A stretch of 64,000 nucleotides of DNA from Aureisphaera sp963669405 (GTDB taxonomy: Bacteria > Bacteroidota > Bacteroidia > Flavobacteriales > Flavobacteriaceae), in assembly GCA_963669405.2 (NCBI GenBank), contig CAXXHF010000002.1, positions 1,984,001 to 2,048,000 on the forward strand, given 5' to 3'. Positions 9,049 to 17,710 of this stretch are shown piece after piece (positions within the stretch are counted from its first letter, which is position 1; every line of letters starts with the position of its first letter). The translations under genes were made by a program, and so were the position numbers. A model generated the notes under the pieces. The model saw only the letters and a program-made list of their open reading frames with translations, was not told the origin of the DNA and did no database searches.

Positions 9049-9672
9049 ATGAGTACATTTACCAATCTCCTTAGGGATACACTTGGGATCATACGGGTGG
9101 TTTCGTACCGCACCTTTATAGAACGAAAGTGGAAACCCTATCAACCCATGTTCAATATTATGGAGGTGAAAGAGGGAACCGTAGACCTCTTTTCTGAGTT
9201 TTTACGAAAAAGCCTCAACATAAGTCTTAAGTATGACACCCCTCTTTCCTTAGGCCCCTTTTTAACCAATGAAGGTCGCACCTTCATCTACATAACTCAT
9301 TATGCATCTACCAAAGCCTATATGCAAGTAATGAACGGTTTATTGTTTCACGGTGAAGCTTATATGCGGGCAAAAGCTACCTTAAAAACCAGTTGGACCT
9401 ATTGTAATCCCACCAATACTGAAGAATTTCCAAAAATTCAAAACATTATAATGGTAGGAATTCAAGGAAGTCCAGATAATTTTGAAGCATTGATGACGCG
9501 TCACGCCATGGAACCTATTGCTAGGGTAGAAAAGATAAAAGATGTACGTGGCAAGTCATTAGGAGTCTACTATCTATTTAAGGATACGGAAGAAATCCAA
9601 ACCCCGTTGAAGGAGTTTCGGGAAGAAGGCGGAGATTTCATTACCTATCAAGCAACCAAACTTCCAAACTAG
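9049..9672 (+). CDS. Unknown protein, first gene of the P450/DyP operon
   Basis: This is a 207-residue protein with no signal peptide and no membrane segment, and I do not recognise a family. It has mixed alpha/beta character: MFNIMEVKEGTVDLFSEFLR, then GPFLTNEGRTFIYITHYAST and a later IQNIIMVGIQGSPDNFEALM. The composition and spacing would suit a small alpha/beta-barrel subunit, which is speculative. It is six bases upstream of the GST-P450 fusion, so it is almost certainly co-transcribed and functionally linked to oxidative chemistry. Confidence 0.7.
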   Translation: MSTFTNLLRDTLGIIRVVSYRTFIERKWKPYQPMFNIMEVKEGTVDLFSEFLRKSLNISLKYDTPLSLGPFLTNEGRTFIYITHYASTKAYMQVMNGLLFHGEAYMRAKATLKTSWTYCNPTNTEEFPKIQNIIMVGIQGSPDNFEALMTRHAMEPIARVEKIKDVRGKSLGVYYLFKDTEEIQTPLKEFREEGGDFITYQATKLPN

Positions 9673-9678
9673 CTAACC

Positions 9679-11781
9679 ATGAAAAACCAACCCCCACAAA
9701 AATTCGTCACCAATAATTATTATGACCGTAGAGTACCCACCTTAGCATGTAACAACCTTAACGGTTTAGGGGAAATTGCGCGTTGGGTAATGGATATGCA
9801 TCAAATTCTAAGAGTTGAGAATAATCATAGCCCTCAACTTTCGGTAGTTGCCTTGGAAAAAATCACGAAAGATAACTCGTCTGCTGACAGTCCTGTATTG
9901 TGTATGACGGATGTTACTTTGTATACTTCCGAAAGTATCATTAGGCATTACGATGCAGATTTGGATGAAGTGCAAAAGCTATTTCCAACCCAAGACCCAC
10001 AACAGCAAGCAGAAGTAGAAGCCCTTTTTGCTCTATGTACAGGGAAACTTCAGAAAGTGGTACTTCAATATTTTTATTCTGAATTATTCCGATCTAAAAA
10101 AAATACACTCTCCTTGATGACTAAAGGAGTTCCTGCAAAGGAAAGTAGCAAATGGAAAATGGAGTATGGTTCTTTGAAGAAAAAACTATCTCAACAGTTT
10201 GAATTGAACAATCAGGACCCAGCGGTCTTCTTGGTGGAAATTCAAAAAATATTTACCAAAATCGATACTCTTTTAAAAGACGGACGAAGATACCTTACCG
10301 GAGATTCCATAACCGCAGCGGACATTGCTTTTGCAGCCTGTGCAGCTCCAGTATTACTACCTGTTGAATTTCAAGGGTCATTACCAAAATTCAATGAAAT
10401 TTCGGAAGAACTCCGACAGGAAATCATTCAATTAAGAGGAACTTCCGCTGGGCAATTTGCCCTTCATTTGTATCAAGAAGACAGGCCCATTAACCTTGAC
10501 TTAGGAGCTCCTCCAGCCTATCCCAATGCCCTAAAACGAGGATTAAAAAAACTTCTGATTAAGCTTACGAGTAACCAAGGGAAGGTGTTTTATTTTCTTC
10601 AGAAGCGGTTTCCAGTATTAAAAATTGGTATTGCTAAAATCGTGGCTGTATCTCGGCATGATTTGGTTGTAGATGTACTAAACCGGGATGAAGATTTTAC
10701 AATCAAGGAAATCAATGCCAAAAAAATGGCAGATCAAAAAGGGACCTTCTTTTTGGGAATGGATCGTTCCAATCCACAATTTGATAGAGAACGAAACTAT
10801 GTTCGGGCAGCAACACATAAGGATGACCTGGATATGATTCGAAAATATGTCCGTGAACATGCAGATGCCATTTGCCAGCAGGTACAACCCTATGGAAAGC
10901 TCGATGTAGTGCAAACCCTTAACTATTCTGTATTACTAGGTTTGCTAGGTTATTATTTTGGTGTGCCAGCCCCTGTAAAATCACAAATGAAACGTTGGCA
11001 GAGAACTATGTTTTTTGATTTATTCCTAAACTTTACAAATAACCCTGAAAAACACCATGCAGCAGTACAATCTGGAAAAGAAAGAACAGCATGGGTTCGT
11101 GGACTAATTACAGAAAGGAAGCAAGCTTTAACTGATGGAAAGGATATTGATGATAACCTGTTGAACCGTCTTATAAAAATGCAACAGCAGCCTGAATACA
11201 GTTGGGTTGACGACGATACCATCCGTAGAAATATTGGAGGATTACTTACAGGTATTCAAGAAACTACTAGCAAAGCAGTAATTTATGCTTTAGAAGAACT
11301 CTTTAAACGGCCCGATCAATTGCAAGGCGCCATTACAGCCTCAAAAGCTCATGATATGGATGCCGTAAAGGGGTATGTATATGAAGCTTTACGTTTTAAT
11401 CCAGTGCAACCAGGAGTACTACGTTTTAGTGAGACAAAACAAATCATTAAAGGATCTGGCAAGAAATCCTATACCATCAAAGGAAATCGAAAGATCATGG
11501 CATTGACCTCGGGAGCTATGTTTGACCCTGTGACTTTTCCTGAACCTAAAAAATTCAATCCCAAACGTGATGCCAGATATATGAACTGGGGCTTTGCATT
11601 GCATGAATGTTACGGCAAATATATCAATAGCGTCACGATCCCTGAGCTAGTCGCTGCAGTATTACGATTAGAAAATGTAGCAGTTTCCAAAGGCGCATTG
11701 GGAAGAGGCTCGGGACTTACTATAGGACCTTTCCCTAACAATTATATAGTCACCTTTCAAGGAAAAGACACCAACAACTAA
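9679..11781 (+). CDS. GST-like domain fused to cytochrome P450
   Basis: The 700-residue protein joins two folds. Residues about 10-100 resemble a GST thioredoxin-like domain (SPVLCMTDVTLYTSESIIRH). Residues 110-260 resemble GST_C (RYLTGDSITAADIAFAACAA at 204-223). From about 280 it is a cytochrome P450: I helix LLTGIQETTSKAV with the acid-Thr motif at 525-530, K-helix EALR at 569-572, and haem ligand Cys644 in WGFALHECYGKYI. The haem loop deviates from FxxGxxxCxG, with Trp637 for Phe and Ala640 for Gly; His642 takes the Arg/His position. No membrane anchor is seen. No ferredoxin or reductase gene is adjacent, so it may act on peroxides without redox partners (inference). Neighbours are a DyP peroxidase and a patatin. 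Confidence 0.88.
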   Translation: MKNQPPQKFVTNNYYDRRVPTLACNNLNGLGEIARWVMDMHQILRVENNHSPQLSVVALEKITKDNSSADSPVLCMTDVTLYTSESIIRHYDADLDEVQKLFPTQDPQQQAEVEALFALCTGKLQKVVLQYFYSELFRSKKNTLSLMTKGVPAKESSKWKMEYGSLKKKLSQQFELNNQDPAVFLVEIQKIFTKIDTLLKDGRRYLTGDSITAADIAFAACAAPVLLPVEFQGSLPKFNEISEELRQEIIQLRGTSAGQFALHLYQEDRPINLDLGAPPAYPNALKRGLKKLLIKLTSNQGKVFYFLQKRFPVLKIGIAKIVAVSRHDLVVDVLNRDEDFTIKEINAKKMADQKGTFFLGMDRSNPQFDRERNYVRAATHKDDLDMIRKYVREHADAICQQVQPYGKLDVVQTLNYSVLLGLLGYYFGVPAPVKSQMKRWQRTMFFDLFLNFTNNPEKHHAAVQSGKERTAWVRGLITERKQALTDGKDIDDNLLNRLIKMQQQPEYSWVDDDTIRRNIGGLLTGIQETTSKAVIYALEELFKRPDQLQGAITASKAHDMDAVKGYVYEALRFNPVQPGVLRFSETKQIIKGSGKKSYTIKGNRKIMALTSGAMFDPVTFPEPKKFNPKRDARYMNWGFALHECYGKYINSVTIPELVAAVLRLENVAVSKGALGRGSGLTIGPFPNNYIVTFQGKDTNN

Positions 11782-11792
11782 CCACATTTATT

Positions 11793-13037
11793 ATGATAAA
11801 GCAAAACGCAGTTTCACTTCAAATCCCCTTAAAACCAGATAAGGTCGAGGCGGTTACCCAGTTGTTGAATACAGGAGGGAATCCTGCTTTGGAGCAAACC
11901 TTTTTTTCATTTCAAAAAATACCTACGGTACACTTTGCAAGATGGATTGTTGTGCCAGCTGCCAAAAACTTAAAGGCCAGTTTGGTCTATGCGGCTAATA
12001 TTGATGGAGACAGGCAACAACACCTAAAGGATTTGGTGGAACATCTTGGAAACGACCTCAATCAGATTTTTAAATACTGTGAAGGATATCCTGATGGGGG
12101 TGATAATAATAGCGAAAACCAATTGGGGTATTTAAAAAAGCATGTAATCCCAACCCAAGGGTTTTATACAGGAGCACCAAATCGAAGTGTTCAACAAATT
12201 CAAAAAGAAGCAGAATTATATGATGCTGTTAAAGGGTTTGTAAAGAAAAATGGAAAAGGCTGGAAATCCTCTAAGGAGGCCTATACTGCTATAAAAGACT
12301 TTTTAGGAAATGATTCCAAATGGGATTGGGCCCGAAAACGTTACCACCTCCCCAAAGTAAATATTCCTGCCTTGGTGTTTTTGGTTCTCCTCTTACTGGT
12401 GTTACTTCCAGTGCTCATTGTATTTATCATATTAATTCACTTTTTCTATGAATTACGAGCCAAACCCTTTGGGAAAACCCAAAGTGAGATACCATTGGAA
12501 CACCTAGCAACTTTGAAAAGCCAGGAGGACATTATATATCAAAATCAATTGTCACAGGTTTTCGAACTCAAAGGCGGTTTGCGAAAGTTGGGATTAAAGT
12601 TTTTCCTATGGGCCACTAGTTTTGGCGCACGTCACATATTTATCTCAGGACAACTTATGGGCACACCTACCATACATTTTGCCCGCTGGGTGATTATAGA
12701 TGGAGGAAAACGGTTTGTGTTCTTCAGTAATTTTGATGGTAGTTTTGATGAATACCTCGGAGACTTTGTAGATAATAATGGTTGGGGTCTCAACACCATT
12801 TATGGAGCAGCTAAGGGATATCCTAGAACCTTTTTTATGGTTGGAAGAGGCTCATATAGAATCGCTGAATTTATGGGATGGGGTCGATTGACCCAAGTGC
12901 CTTCTCAAATTTGGTATTCGGCTTATCCTTGGTATGGACTGCAACAAATCGTAGATCGTTCCAAATTGAGAACCGAGTTGTTCAATTCGGGGGAACTGTC
13001 CGAAACACAAATCAAACAAATGCTTCGTAGAATTTAA
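11793..13037 (+). CDS. Membrane protein with a duplicated HFARW domain, unknown function
   Basis: The protein has 414 residues and one strong membrane segment at about 192-218. The same motif set occurs on both sides of it. Residues 44-100 contain PTVHFARWIVVPA, ANIDGD and KYCEGYP. Residues 292-344 contain PTIHFARWVIIDGG, SNFDGS and AAKGYP. This is an internal duplication of one domain. The pattern of strands and the neighbour suggest a ferredoxin-like dimeric alpha/beta fold like that of DyP or chlorite-dismutase relatives, but that is inference. It lies 11 bases after the P450 fusion and 12 bases before the DyP gene. It is the only member of the operon with a membrane anchor and may tether the pathway to the inner membrane. 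Confidence 0.75.
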   Translation: MIKQNAVSLQIPLKPDKVEAVTQLLNTGGNPALEQTFFSFQKIPTVHFARWIVVPAAKNLKASLVYAANIDGDRQQHLKDLVEHLGNDLNQIFKYCEGYPDGGDNNSENQLGYLKKHVIPTQGFYTGAPNRSVQQIQKEAELYDAVKGFVKKNGKGWKSSKEAYTAIKDFLGNDSKWDWARKRYHLPKVNIPALVFLVLLLLVLLPVLIVFIILIHFFYELRAKPFGKTQSEIPLEHLATLKSQEDIIYQNQLSQVFELKGGLRKLGLKFFLWATSFGARHIFISGQLMGTPTIHFARWVIIDGGKRFVFFSNFDGSFDEYLGDFVDNNGWGLNTIYGAAKGYPRTFFMVGRGSYRIAEFMGWGRLTQVPSQIWYSAYPWYGLQQIVDRSKLRTELFNSGELSETQIKQMLRRI

Positions 13038-13049
13038 AGACTTCAAATC

Positions 13050-14471
13050 ATGGCTATTATAGATAACCCAAAAACAATAGACTTAAAAGACATACAGGGA
13101 ATGATAACCCGAGGTTATGGTAAATTATACGAAACCGCTTACTATTTACTGAAAGTGGAAGATGCTACCAAATCCAAGGAATGGATGAAGGAAGTAATTC
13201 CCTTGATAGATTCTGCTGACATTTCCGATCATTCAGAAAAAACCATTCATTTGGCATTTACCGTAGAAGGGTTAGCAGCCTTGGGAATGAGTAAAGAAAA
13301 TGTAGAAGGTTTTCCGGTTCCATTTAGAGAAGGCATGTCAACGGTAGATCGCAGTAGGATTTTGGGAGACTATGGAGAAAATGATCCCAAAAATTGGAGA
13401 TGGGGAGCTAATGAAAAGGGGTTTGATATCTTGGTTATTTTTCATGCTAAGGATAAGGAAAGCATTGCTTCTTTTCTTACGGAGGAGAAGGATCGGGTTC
13501 AAAAAAATGGAGGACTGTCTATTATAAAAGAAATGCATGGATACCTACGCCCAGATAACAAAGAAGCCTTTGGATTTCATGATGGTATCTCACAACCCGT
13601 TATAAAGGGGTCTGGCAGATCTGGTCCTGAGAATGATATTATTGAAACGGGCGAGTTCCTCATGGGATATAAAAACGAACACAATCAATATCCATATACC
13701 CCCTTATTGAAAAAGGAAGAAGGAAATACTTCCTTGCTTAAAGAGGATGCTGCTGGATCTGGGAAAAAGGATTTAGGGCACAACGGAACCTTTATGGTGT
13801 TTCGGCAAATGCAGCAGCATGTAGAAGAGTTTTGGGATTATATGGAACAAAACTCTAAAAATTTAGATGGGACATCCAATGAAGAAGCAAAAATTAAATT
13901 GGCAGCTAAATGTGTGGGGCGATGGCCTAGTGGAGCTTCCTTAGTTAATTTTCCAGATAAAGATCCGGGAGGCGATCTAGAAAATGATGATTTTGGTTAT
14001 GCCGATAAGGATCCTGAAGGACTTCGATGTCCTTATGGTTCGCACTTACGCCGAAATAATCCTAGAGACGCCTTTAGATGGTACGACAAGAAACAGTCTT
14101 TAAAGGTTACTCGTAGACATAGAATCATTAGAAGGGGAAGAACGTACGAATTACCTCCTGAAAATGGAACCGATAAAGGTGAAATAGGCCTACATTTCAT
14201 TTGTTTTAATGCCAATATCGAACTTCAATATGAGTTCATACAACACGCCTGGGCCAACAACAATCAAATGCGGCATTTACACAACGATATAGATGTTATT
14301 ATTGGAGTGCCAGATGAATTAAACCCAGCAGCAAGTCAAAGCGGATTTACGATCCAGGCAGAACCTGTAAACCAGTTTATAGATCATTGGAAACGCTTTG
14401 TAACTATCCGTGGAGGAGAATATTTTTTCTTCCCTTCAATTTCTGTGATCAATTACTTAACCACCCTCTAA
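13050..14471 (+). CDS. DyP-type haem peroxidase
   Basis: This 473-residue protein belongs to the dye-decolourising peroxidase family. GFHDGISQP (residues 175-183) is the GxxDG signature, with the distal catalytic Asp178. CPYGSHLRRNNPRD carries the proximal haem ligand His332. The RRG within RRHRIIRRGRTY (about 361-363) holds the distal arginine. Its length and long inserts fit the larger subfamily rather than the short Tat-exported EfeB type. No Tat or Sec signal is visible, so it should be cytoplasmic. The family uses hydrogen peroxide, and sometimes organic peroxides, to oxidise varied substrates. In this operon its substrate may be a lipid-derived peroxide (inference). Confidence 0.93.
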   Translation: MAIIDNPKTIDLKDIQGMITRGYGKLYETAYYLLKVEDATKSKEWMKEVIPLIDSADISDHSEKTIHLAFTVEGLAALGMSKENVEGFPVPFREGMSTVDRSRILGDYGENDPKNWRWGANEKGFDILVIFHAKDKESIASFLTEEKDRVQKNGGLSIIKEMHGYLRPDNKEAFGFHDGISQPVIKGSGRSGPENDIIETGEFLMGYKNEHNQYPYTPLLKKEEGNTSLLKEDAAGSGKKDLGHNGTFMVFRQMQQHVEEFWDYMEQNSKNLDGTSNEEAKIKLAAKCVGRWPSGASLVNFPDKDPGGDLENDDFGYADKDPEGLRCPYGSHLRRNNPRDAFRWYDKKQSLKVTRRHRIIRRGRTYELPPENGTDKGEIGLHFICFNANIELQYEFIQHAWANNNQMRHLHNDIDVIIGVPDELNPAASQSGFTIQAEPVNQFIDHWKRFVTIRGGEYFFFPSISVINYLTTL

Positions 14472-14480
14472 TCACAAACC

Positions 14481-15341
14481 ATGAAAACCATAGAAAGCTT
14501 AGTATTTAAAGGAGGCGGTGTATTAGGAATGGCTTACGCAGGAGCCATTGAAGCCTTGGAAGAACAAAAGATACTTCAAAAAGTTAAACGATCTGCCGGA
14601 ACTTCTGCCGGTTCTGTAGTTGCCTTGATGGTTGCCTTGGGCTATACTTCTGCAGAGATCAAAAAAGTGGTAAATGACACCGACTTTAAGGATTTTGAAG
14701 ACCATTGGAACCCCTTACGCGTGGCAACCGAATACGGATTGTACAAAGGGGACTTCTTGCTCTCTTGGATACAGGGTATTGTTGCTGAAAAGGCAAGTAA
14801 AGATATTACCTATGGTGAGATGAAAGCACAGGGATTCAAGGAATTGAAAGTGTATTCCACCAATCTGAATACACAATTGATTCAAGAGTTCTCTGCGGAT
14901 GAAACTCCTGATGTAACTGTAGCCGAAAGTGTAAGGGCATCCATGTCCATTCCCTTGTTTTTTGCGGCATGGAAATTTCCCGAGAACATTCCAAACAATC
15001 ATATTTATGTAGATGGAGGAGTATTGTACAATTATCCCATCAATGCCTTTGAGTTAGAAACAACCTTGGGCTTTTTCTTGCATGACAAGCATGATTTAGG
15101 AGGTTCGGATTTGGAACATGATAATTTGTTGGAATATGTAGGATCTCTGTTTCAAACTTTACTAAAAGCACAGGAAATCGATTTTGAAGCCAGCGAAGAA
15201 GAAATGGCGGAGAGTATTCTAATCAATGATTTTGGAATCTCAGCTACAAACTTCAGTATTAATGATGAACAAAAAACAAAACTGTTCAATTCTGGGAAAC
15301 AAGCAACATTAGACTATCTTCAAAAGAACATAATGGGATAG
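14481..15341 (+). CDS. Patatin-like phospholipase
   Basis: This 286-residue patatin-family acyl hydrolase has an oxyanion loop KGGGVLGMAYAGA (10-22), nucleophile Ser42 in GTSAG (40-44) and catalytic Asp178 in VDGG. VAESVRASMSIPLFF is the typical helix before the Asp. There is no signal peptide, so it is likely cytosolic or membrane-associated. Patatins release fatty acids from lipids. As the last gene of the operon, nine bases after the DyP peroxidase, it could supply free or oxidised fatty acids to the P450 and peroxidase (inference). It ends two bases before the convergent pbpC. Confidence 0.93.
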   Translation: MKTIESLVFKGGGVLGMAYAGAIEALEEQKILQKVKRSAGTSAGSVVALMVALGYTSAEIKKVVNDTDFKDFEDHWNPLRVATEYGLYKGDFLLSWIQGIVAEKASKDITYGEMKAQGFKELKVYSTNLNTQLIQEFSADETPDVTVAESVRASMSIPLFFAAWKFPENIPNNHIYVDGGVLYNYPINAFELETTLGFFLHDKHDLGGSDLEHDNLLEYVGSLFQTLLKAQEIDFEASEEEMAESILINDFGISATNFSINDEQKTKLFNSGKQATLDYLQKNIMG

Positions 15342-15343
15342 AA

Positions 15344-17710
15344 TTAGGAAGCAGAAGCTATTATAATTCGCTGCCGAACCTCGTTACCCTCAGCATCCAC
15401 AGCAGTAAGGATATATTCCCCAGGCAAAGGTGTCAACGCCAATTCGTGGAAGGTTTGGGTGGTTCCTAGAAAAGTGTCACCCAAATACCAATAGACTTGG
15501 GTTTCAGGTGATCGGTGTGCCAACTGAAAGATAACTTCATTCACTTGGTTATCGAAATCTTTAGCAAGTAAAACGGTTTCGTTGGGTTTTGGAAAGATAA
15601 ACTCCATGACTTCTTCTCCATCCCTGAGACATTCCATTTTAAATGGAGGCAATGTACGGTATTCGGGGTGGGATTGTGTATAATAATATTCCTGAATTGG
15701 ATTTAGACTAAACCATTGTTGTTGTTTCATTTCCGAAAGTTCATAACAAGAAGAATTTACCTGATACGTTTCAGAGGCATCTACAAAGATCTGTTTGTGA
15801 TACGGACAGGGTTTGGTACGTATTCCTTTTTCAGGAATGAAGTCTGAATTTGTTTTATCACAAAACACACCTGCTAAATGACCACTTTTTTGGCAAACAT
15901 CTACCTCAATTAAAGCGTCATAAGGCATGGCAAAAGCTTCACTTTTTGGGAGAACATCAAATACGTCGAACAGCAAGGGGGCTGCTGCTTGAATTCCTGT
16001 AAGTCCGGGTCGTCCTTCTCCGTCAGCATTTCCCACCCAAACCCCAACAGCATATTTTGGAGTAACACCAACGGCCCAGGCATCTTTAAACCCAAAACTG
16101 GTACCCGTTTTCCAGGCAATGGATTGAGAATTTGTAAAATGCTGCCAGTTTTCTTCTCCTTCGGGCCTATGTACGTTCTGAAGAGCCTCGAAGGTTTTGT
16201 ATATACTTCCTGCATCAAAAACGGCAGGCTGCATTTGGATGTCGCCGAAGGAAACAGATTCTTCCTGAATGAATGTGGGTTTATTGAATTCGAACTCACG
16301 GTATTCACTGGACGAATTATTGAAATAATTGAGACTTGCAGCCATACCTGCATAGGCTTGGGTAACCTCCCAGAGGGAACTCTCAGCACCACCCAGAATC
16401 AATGACAACCCGTAATGATGTGCGGGTTTATAGATGTGTTGAAAGTTCATTTCCTGAAGTCGTTGGTAAAAGCGCTCCAACCCATAATGTTGAAGGCTTC
16501 TCACCGCAGGGATATTTAGAGATCGGGACAAAGCTTCATTGGCTGGAACTGCCCCATCAAATTCTCCATTAAAGTTTTTTGGGCTGTATCCGTTAATTGT
16601 AGTGGGCACATCTGTCAATAATGTTTTTGGTAAAATATCGCCTCCTTCCAGTGCTGCAGCATAAAGAAAAGGCTTTAAGATACTTCCAGTACTTCGTGGA
16701 CGGTCTATGATGTTCACATAATTGTTGTTTTCTTTAGTGGTAGGGGAGTTACCAACATAGGCAAGTACTTTGCGGGTACTCACATCCAGAATGAGAACCG
16801 CAAGATTGTGGATTTCATTCTGTTTGAGTAAATAATGGTGTTCTGCACTAATTCTATTTACCTTTTGTTGTAGGTGTATATCAACTGTAGTAGCGATACG
16901 TTTTCCCGGATGTTGTTGTTTTACTTTTTCCGAAAGATGTGAAGCCCACTGTGGTAAAGGTAATGGCTTACCGGGTAGATTTTCATCCAAAGCCAATTCA
17001 TAGGTAATGGCATCTATGATTCCCTTTTCATGGAGTTTTAATAGCAGGCGATCCCTTTTGGCGCGAAGTAATTCTTCATTCTTTCCTGGAAATATTAAAG
17101 AAGGCGCATTGGGTAAAACTGCCAAAGATGCACTCTGTCCCCAACTCAATTCATTGGCAGGAATTCCGAAGTAACGCCAGGAAGCAGTTTCCAAACCCAC
17201 AACATTTCCACCAAAAGGAGCATAGGATGCATAGAAATTGAGGATTTCCTCCTTAGAATACCCAGCTTCAAGACGAGTGGCCATAAAGAGTTCAATAACT
17301 TTTTCAAAATAGCTCCTTTGTTGGTTTTTACGAGCCAAGCGAATGACCTGTTGGGTAAGGGTACTTCCTCCCCTTCGTTTATCAGTGGTGAGGTTCTGCC
17401 ATAAAGCTTTCCCCATAGAAACAGGATTGAATCCGGGGTGCTTGTAAAAATATTCATCTTCAAACAAAAGGATACTTTGTTCAAAGCGATAGGGGACACT
17501 GTCTATAGCAGGAAAACGCCATTGACCATCGTCTGCAATTCTAGCTCCAAGCATAGCCCCTTGTTTACTTTCTATAACTGTAGAAGTAGGGTTCTTGAAC
17601 AAGGGATGCGGCAAACAAAAGAGCCATACCACAAACAATATTGCCAAGAAGCTCAGCTTAACCTTATGGCGTTTTGTTTTCAATGCTATGTATTTTCTAA
17701 GTGGGTCCAT
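15344..17710 (-). CDS. pbpC: Penicillin-binding protein 1C (bifunctional)
   Basis: The 788-residue protein has an N-terminal membrane anchor. The GT51 glycosyltransferase domain follows (EDEYFYKHPGFNP, RRGGSTLTQQVIRLA, FEKVIELFMATRLE). The transpeptidase domain has SxxK in STGSILKPF (about residue 340), SLN in SRSLNIPA and KTGTS (about residue 535). The tail is the BiPBP_C domain typical of PBP1C. It builds and cross-links peptidoglycan on the periplasmic face. The ATG abuts the stop of the alpha-2-macroglobulin gene with no gap. This pairing also occurs in Enterobacteria and suggests envelope repair coupled with protease trapping. Confidence 0.95.
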   Translation of the reverse strand: MDPLRKYIALKTKRHKVKLSFLAILFVVWLFCLPHPLFKNPTSTVIESKQGAMLGARIADDGQWRFPAIDSVPYRFEQSILLFEDEYFYKHPGFNPVSMGKALWQNLTTDKRRGGSTLTQQVIRLARKNQQRSYFEKVIELFMATRLEAGYSKEEILNFYASYAPFGGNVVGLETASWRYFGIPANELSWGQSASLAVLPNAPSLIFPGKNEELLRAKRDRLLLKLHEKGIIDAITYELALDENLPGKPLPLPQWASHLSEKVKQQHPGKRIATTVDIHLQQKVNRISAEHHYLLKQNEIHNLAVLILDVSTRKVLAYVGNSPTTKENNNYVNIIDRPRSTGSILKPFLYAAALEGGDILPKTLLTDVPTTINGYSPKNFNGEFDGAVPANEALSRSLNIPAVRSLQHYGLERFYQRLQEMNFQHIYKPAHHYGLSLILGGAESSLWEVTQAYAGMAASLNYFNNSSSEYREFEFNKPTFIQEESVSFGDIQMQPAVFDAGSIYKTFEALQNVHRPEGEENWQHFTNSQSIAWKTGTSFGFKDAWAVGVTPKYAVGVWVGNADGEGRPGLTGIQAAAPLLFDVFDVLPKSEAFAMPYDALIEVDVCQKSGHLAGVFCDKTNSDFIPEKGIRTKPCPYHKQIFVDASETYQVNSSCYELSEMKQQQWFSLNPIQEYYYTQSHPEYRTLPPFKMECLRDGEEVMEFIFPKPNETVLLAKDFDNQVNEVIFQLAHRSPETQVYWYLGDTFLGTTQTFHELALTPLPGEYILTAVDAEGNEVRQRIIIASAS

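Noticed and set aside
15910..16405. Overlapping frames of 138-160 codons on both strands in pbpC
   Set aside because: They lie inside the transpeptidase domain of a well-supported gene and show no motif.
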